Positions 60,526-64,000 of a DNA stretch of 64,000 nucleotides are shown in pieces. Both the position numbers and the translations under genes were made by a program. A model generated the notes under the pieces. The model had not been told where the DNA came from. It did no database searches and worked only from the letters and a program-made list of their open reading frames with translations. Source of the DNA: Rhizobiaceae bacterium (lineage in GTDB: Bacteria; Pseudomonadota; Alphaproteobacteria; Rhizobiales; Rhizobiaceae); the NCBI GenBank assembly GCA_025698895.1, contig JAILWO010000003.1, positions 62,001 to 126,000 on the forward strand. The letters are read 5' to 3'. Within the stretch, counting starts at the first letter, position 1. Each line of letters opens with the position of its first letter.

Positions 60526-63153
60526 TCATCGTTTCGGCGAGCCCATCAGCAGCGCGTAGGGAGCTTTGCTCAGCAGGCTAGCAACCGACCGCGAAAGATC
60601 TGCCCCGGTCCGTTTGGCACCAATCACCTCCCGCCAGCGCATACTGGCTGCGTCATCGGGCACCTGGAACGCCAGATCTCGCCACATGGCCTGTTCCAGT
60701 TCGCCATTTCTGGACAGTCGCTCCAAGGGAAGCCTCGGAGCGAAAACGATGAGCATCTCTTCGCCATGACGGCGGCTGAACGCGACGAGGTGGCGGCTCG
60801 CACTGCCACTTACACGCAGCGGGCGGTAGTCGCCGTCGCTGAACAGGTTCGGATGGGCCCGCCGGCACGAGAGCACCCGTTTGATCATGAACTGCTTGAA
60901 GGCCGCGTCCGGGTATCGCGGCACGCCGTCCCTCAGAGTGCGCCGCAGCCGGTCCCAATCGACGGGCCGCCGGTTGTCCGGATCGACCAGGCTGAAATCT
61001 TCTCCCTCCGTTCCCTGATAAATGTCCGGCACGCCCGGTGCCGTCAGCTTCACGAGCGTCTGCGTCAGACTGTTCAGCCAGCCGGCCTGGATAATTGGGG
61101 CTGCCACAGCTGAAAATTCGGCGAGGAAACCTTCGTTCCTGGAGTTCAGAAGCTGCGAGACGTAAGCCTGGACCGCGTTCTCGTAGGCGCTGTCGATTTC
61201 AGTCCAGCTCGTGCGTAACTTGGCCTCGCGAAGAACCTTTTCGACATACGCCGCGAACCGTTGCCGGATATCTTCGAGCGCCTCGACGTGCTCCGACCAA
61301 ACACCCAGCAGCGCCTGATAGATCATCCATTCCACCGCTGGCTCCGGCGCGGCGCCTCCCGCCAGTTCGGACACGTGATCGCGATGCAACCGTCGCCAGC
61401 GTTCGACCAGGTCCGCCCAGCGGTCCGGCATCTGTGACAGAACGTAAAGCCGAGCGCGTGCGTCCTCGCCTCGCTTCGTGTCATGCGTCGCCGTAGCGGT
61501 GAGGGCATGCGGCACGCGATTGGCCCGTTCCTCCATCGCTGCGTGAAACCGCTCCAGGGACAGGTCGCCACGATCGGGTTCGCCGCCAACTTCATTGAGG
61601 GCGAGAAAGCGATGATCGCGATAGAAGAGCGTGTCCTCGACACCCTTGGCCATGGCCGGACCGCTGAGCTGCTGAAAGCGCGTGCGGGCAATGGTGACGG
61701 TGGCGTTGGCCTCACCGCCGGAGACAAGCAGGTTCACAACGAAATCCAGTGCTTGAAGCGAAAGCGAGGGATCGGCTTCAGCCGCCGTCTTCCGCGCCTT
61801 CAGGATGACCGCGCGGTCCGCATCACCCAGCGACCCTGTCCACCCATAGGTGCGGTAGACCGGCAGTGAGGCGAGCAACTGAACAATCGCGTTTCGCAGT
61901 TGGCCGGGCGAGGCTGCCCCAGGCAGTCCGGCGAACAATGCAACAAGCTGCTCAAGTTCGCCCTGGAAGTTGCGCGTGATGATCTGCAGCTTCGACTGAC
62001 GACGCTGCGTTTGCGTCGAGGCGCTGCCGGTGGCGTTCTCATATGCGCGCGACATCTGCTGCAGCCCCTGCGCATCGACCAGAAGATCGGCAGCGGCCTC
62101 GATATATTCATAGCCGGTCGTACCGGCCACCGGCCAGTCCGGCGGCAGCTGCTCGCCGGGGCCCAATATCTTCTCAACCACGACATAGGCCTCGTCGCCC
62201 GCCTTCTCGCGCAGCCGGCGCAGATAGCCGCCGGGATCGGCCATGCCGTCCACATGATCCACGCGCAGCCCCTCGATCAGTCCTTCCCGCAGCAGATCAA
62301 GTGCAAGGCAATGTGCATCGTCGAAAACGTTCTCCTTCTCGACCGCGAGTCCGACCAGGCCGGTAATCTCGAAGAAGCGGCGATAGCTGAGATCTTTGCT
62401 CGCATCCTTCCAGAAGCGTAGCCTCCAGGGCTGGCGCTCGTGGATCAAACTGATGAAGTCGGTGTCGCCCGAACGCGCGGCAAGCCTCTCGTCGAGCCGG
62501 CTCGAGGATCGGGACGCGAAGAGGGACCGTAGCGCCTCCTGTAGGGCAGGGGCCTGAGCCGGGGTGGCCTCGCGCGCCAGCCCGGCCAGCCGGCGAGCGC
62601 CTTCATCCTCGCCCGGCAGGTCCGCCAGCACCCACTCCCAGCTTCGGGGATGAAGCGGGAAACGATGCTCGAAATAGGCCAGCGCGAGCGTCCCGCTCCG
62701 GTCATCGGCGACAATCGAAATTTCCCCTGCCTGAAGCGCCTCGTCGAAGCTACCGCCGAGCACGGGAAGGGTCAGGGGTCGGTTCCAGTCGATGTCAAAA
62801 TGGCCGGCATAGCGGCTCTCGCATCCCCATTGGAGGACATCACGCCACCACGGGTTCTCCAACGATGCCGCCATGTGGTTGGGCACGATGTCGAGAATGA
62901 CACCCATGCCGGCCGAGCGCAGCGCGCGGCAGAGCTTCTCGAACGCCGACCGTCCGCCCAGCACTGGTTCGATCTCGTTGTAGTCGATGACATCGTAGCC
63001 GTGCGTCGAACCCGCAACTGCCGTGAAAACAGGTGAAGCATAGAGGTGGCTGATGCCGAGATCGCGCCAGTAGGGCACGAGCGCCAGAGCCGACTCGAAG
63101 GTCATGCCGTTCCGGAACTGCAGCCTGTAGGTCGCGGTGGGAACGGTCATCAT
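60526..63153 (-). CDS. treY: malto-oligosyltrehalose synthase
   Basis: The 875-residue GH13_26 enzyme converts the reducing-end linkage of maltodextrin to alpha,alpha-1,1, giving malto-oligosyltrehalose. Signatures are TATYRLQFRNGMTFESA, LGISHLYASPVF, STHGYDVIDYNEI, VILDIVPNHMA, IEGLRVDHVDGMADP (nucleophile Asp near 298), VVEKILGPGEQLP (acid/base Glu), and ATATHDTKRGEDARARL. The start is the double ATG at 63153/63150, overlapping the malQ stop; the open frame upstream lies in malQ. Works with TreZ and GlgX. It is separated from treZ by the glgE operon, which is unusual, as treY and treZ are more often adjacent. Confidence 0.95.
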   Translation of the reverse strand: MMTVPTATYRLQFRNGMTFESALALVPYWRDLGISHLYASPVFTAVAGSTHGYDVIDYNEIEPVLGGRSAFEKLCRALRSAGMGVILDIVPNHMAASLENPWWRDVLQWGCESRYAGHFDIDWNRPLTLPVLGGSFDEALQAGEISIVADDRSGTLALAYFEHRFPLHPRSWEWVLADLPGEDEGARRLAGLAREATPAQAPALQEALRSLFASRSSSRLDERLAARSGDTDFISLIHERQPWRLRFWKDASKDLSYRRFFEITGLVGLAVEKENVFDDAHCLALDLLREGLIEGLRVDHVDGMADPGGYLRRLREKAGDEAYVVVEKILGPGEQLPPDWPVAGTTGYEYIEAAADLLVDAQGLQQMSRAYENATGSASTQTQRRQSKLQIITRNFQGELEQLVALFAGLPGAASPGQLRNAIVQLLASLPVYRTYGWTGSLGDADRAVILKARKTAAEADPSLSLQALDFVVNLLVSGGEANATVTIARTRFQQLSGPAMAKGVEDTLFYRDHRFLALNEVGGEPDRGDLSLERFHAAMEERANRVPHALTATATHDTKRGEDARARLYVLSQMPDRWADLVERWRRLHRDHVSELAGGAAPEPAVEWMIYQALLGVWSEHVEALEDIRQRFAAYVEKVLREAKLRTSWTEIDSAYENAVQAYVSQLLNSRNEGFLAEFSAVAAPIIQAGWLNSLTQTLVKLTAPGVPDIYQGTEGEDFSLVDPDNRRPVDWDRLRRTLRDGVPRYPDAAFKQFMIKRVLSCRRAHPNLFSDGDYRPLRVSGSASRHLVAFSRRHGEEMLIVFAPRLPLERLSRNGELEQAMWRDLAFQVPDDAASMRWREVIGAKRTGADLSRSVASLLSKAPYALLMGSPKR

Positions 63154-64000
63154 CTCGGCCTGGCGTCCGCGACCGCGCGCGTGATCGCCGCAAAATGTGG
63201 TGTCTCCTCGAGACGCTCCAGCAGGACGCGGCAACGGCGTCTCCAGTTCGGATGGCTGTCGATCGTCCCCGGCAGGTTCGTCGGCAGAGTTTCCCCTACG
63301 AGATCGGCAAGTCGTACGCCAACCAGCATGGCCTCCGACCGGGCCAGGAATCGGTAAACCCCCGCCGCCAGTTCCACCGGAAGTTCGTCATCGGGCGAAC
63401 GCTGCCGCACCGTCTCGCCTGCGTCGCCGGAAAGCGCATCGAGCAGATTCCTACGCTCGTCAGCCCGTTCCTTTGTCTGCGCTTGTGCCATCTCCTCGGT
63501 GATCAGGTTGTGATTCAGCCGCAGCCTGATGTCGTCGCCTTGCCACCAGCCCGCCAGCGTAGGAAGATCATGGGTGGATACGCAGGCGATCGAAAGCCGC
63601 GGGTAGCCGGGTGCTGGAAGAAAGCCGCCCTCCGGCGCCTTCTCGAAGTAGAGGATGCGGTAGGACAGCACGCCGGCGCGTGCCATCACCTCGCGAAATC
63701 CATCCGGCACATGCCCCAGATCCTCACCGATGACCACGAAGCGGGCGTCACGCGAGGCAGAAGCCAGGATCTGCAGCAGCTTGTCGATCGGATAGCGCAC
63801 ATATGCGCCGTCCCGAGGGGAGAGTCCCGTCGGGATAACAAAGACCTGCCACAGAGCCATGACGTGATCCAGCCTGAGTGCCCCGCCACCGCGCGCGCCA
63901 TGTTCGATCATCTGGCGGAAGGGTGCTCCGTCTCCAGCCTCTATGGCCTGCGGCGTCACCACCTTCAGGCCCCAATCCTGGCCCTCAGCACTGAAATAGT
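63150..64000 (-). CDS. malQ: 4-alpha-glucanotransferase (amylomaltase), N-terminus outside window
   Basis: The reading frame stays open to the right edge: the codons upstream of the nominal GTG at 63962 read FSAEGQDWGLKVVTPQA, which matches the conserved MalQ segment before its catalytic part. The visible C-terminal 283 residues contain GALRLDHVMALWQ (nucleophile Asp), VIGEDLGHVPDG (acid/base Glu) and VSTHDLPTLAGWW (third Asp), the GH77 triad. MalQ disproportionates maltodextrins and would feed TreY and GlgX products. Its stop overlaps the treY start by 4 bases. Confidence 0.92.
   Translation of the reverse strand, partial: YFSAEGQDWGLKVVTPQAIEAGDGAPFRQMIEHGARGGGALRLDHVMALWQVFVIPTGLSPRDGAYVRYPIDKLLQILASASRDARFVVIGEDLGHVPDGFREVMARAGVLSYRILYFEKAPEGGFLPAPGYPRLSIACVSTHDLPTLAGWWQGDDIRLRLNHNLITEEMAQAQTKERADERRNLLDALSGDAGETVRQRSPDDELPVELAAGVYRFLARSEAMLVGVRLADLVGETLPTNLPGTIDSHPNWRRRCRVLLERLEETPHFAAITRAVADARPR

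Overview
The window is GC-rich, densely packed DNA from an alphaproteobacterium, most likely a member of the Hyphomicrobiales close to Mesorhizobium or other Phyllobacteriaceae. This rests on the gene families present: an EcfG-like sigma factor, TIGR02587/TIGR02588 and DUF892 proteins, small DUF2934 proteins, a two-domain PRC-barrel protein and a TreS-maltokinase fusion. It also rests on an EcfG-type promoter motif (GGAAC, 16 or 17 bases, then NGTT) found by eye at 17 places. No rRNA, complete tRNA, CRISPR array, transposase or phage gene was seen.

Layout. Bases 1-1772 hold a small regulatory locus: a receiver-domain protein, an EcfG-like ECF sigma factor with its own consensus promoter, and a small NepR-like ORF. 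Bases 1769-11095 (minus strand) are one tightly coupled operon of eight genes for an undefined glycan or glycoconjugate: two stand-alone epimerase-family enzymes (one UDP-xylose-synthase-like), a glycoside hydrolase-epimerase fusion, one GT4 and three CgeB-like glycosyltransferases, and a methyltransferase. UDP-glucose dehydrogenase (12012-13394), which would supply UDP-glucuronate, has its own promoter next door. Bases 11.3-31 kb are an island of stress genes: small hydrophilic and DUF2934 proteins, a 3-methyladenine glycosylase, an oxidoreductase pair, Cu/Zn superoxide dismutase, a metallothionein-like Cys protein, an isoaspartate methyltransferase fused to an erythromycin-esterase-like domain, a double PRC-barrel envelope protein, an AI-2E family membrane protein and two DUF892 ferritin-like proteins. 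A palindromic MITE-like element of about 303 bp (29044-29346) sits at the end of the TIGR02588 gene.

Bases 31-48 kb are metabolic and transport genes where I saw no such promoter motifs: a polar amino-acid ABC transporter with a class IV aminotransferase and a GntR regulator; a LuxR regulator, flavin monooxygenase and bile-acid/sodium-symporter-like protein; a methyltransferase divergent from an AraC regulator; and an FbpABC-type transporter convergent with an inositol-monophosphatase-family gene.

Bases 48.4-64 kb (minus strand) are a storage-glucan and trehalose gene cluster: malQ (cut by the window edge), treY, glgE, treS-maltokinase, glgB, glgX and treZ, then a DUF2934 gene. It encodes the GlgE route (trehalose to maltose-1-phosphate to alpha-glucan) and the TreX/Y/Z route (alpha-glucan back to trehalose). 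A divergent pair of EcfG-type promoters lies upstream of glgE.

The unifying reading is a general stress response regulon. A sigma factor of the EcfG family is encoded at one end of the window, and candidate promoters for it sit in front of the glycan operon, UDP-glucose dehydrogenase, the detoxification and repair genes, the ferritin-like genes and the trehalose/glucan genes. The motif search was done by eye and is not exhaustive.
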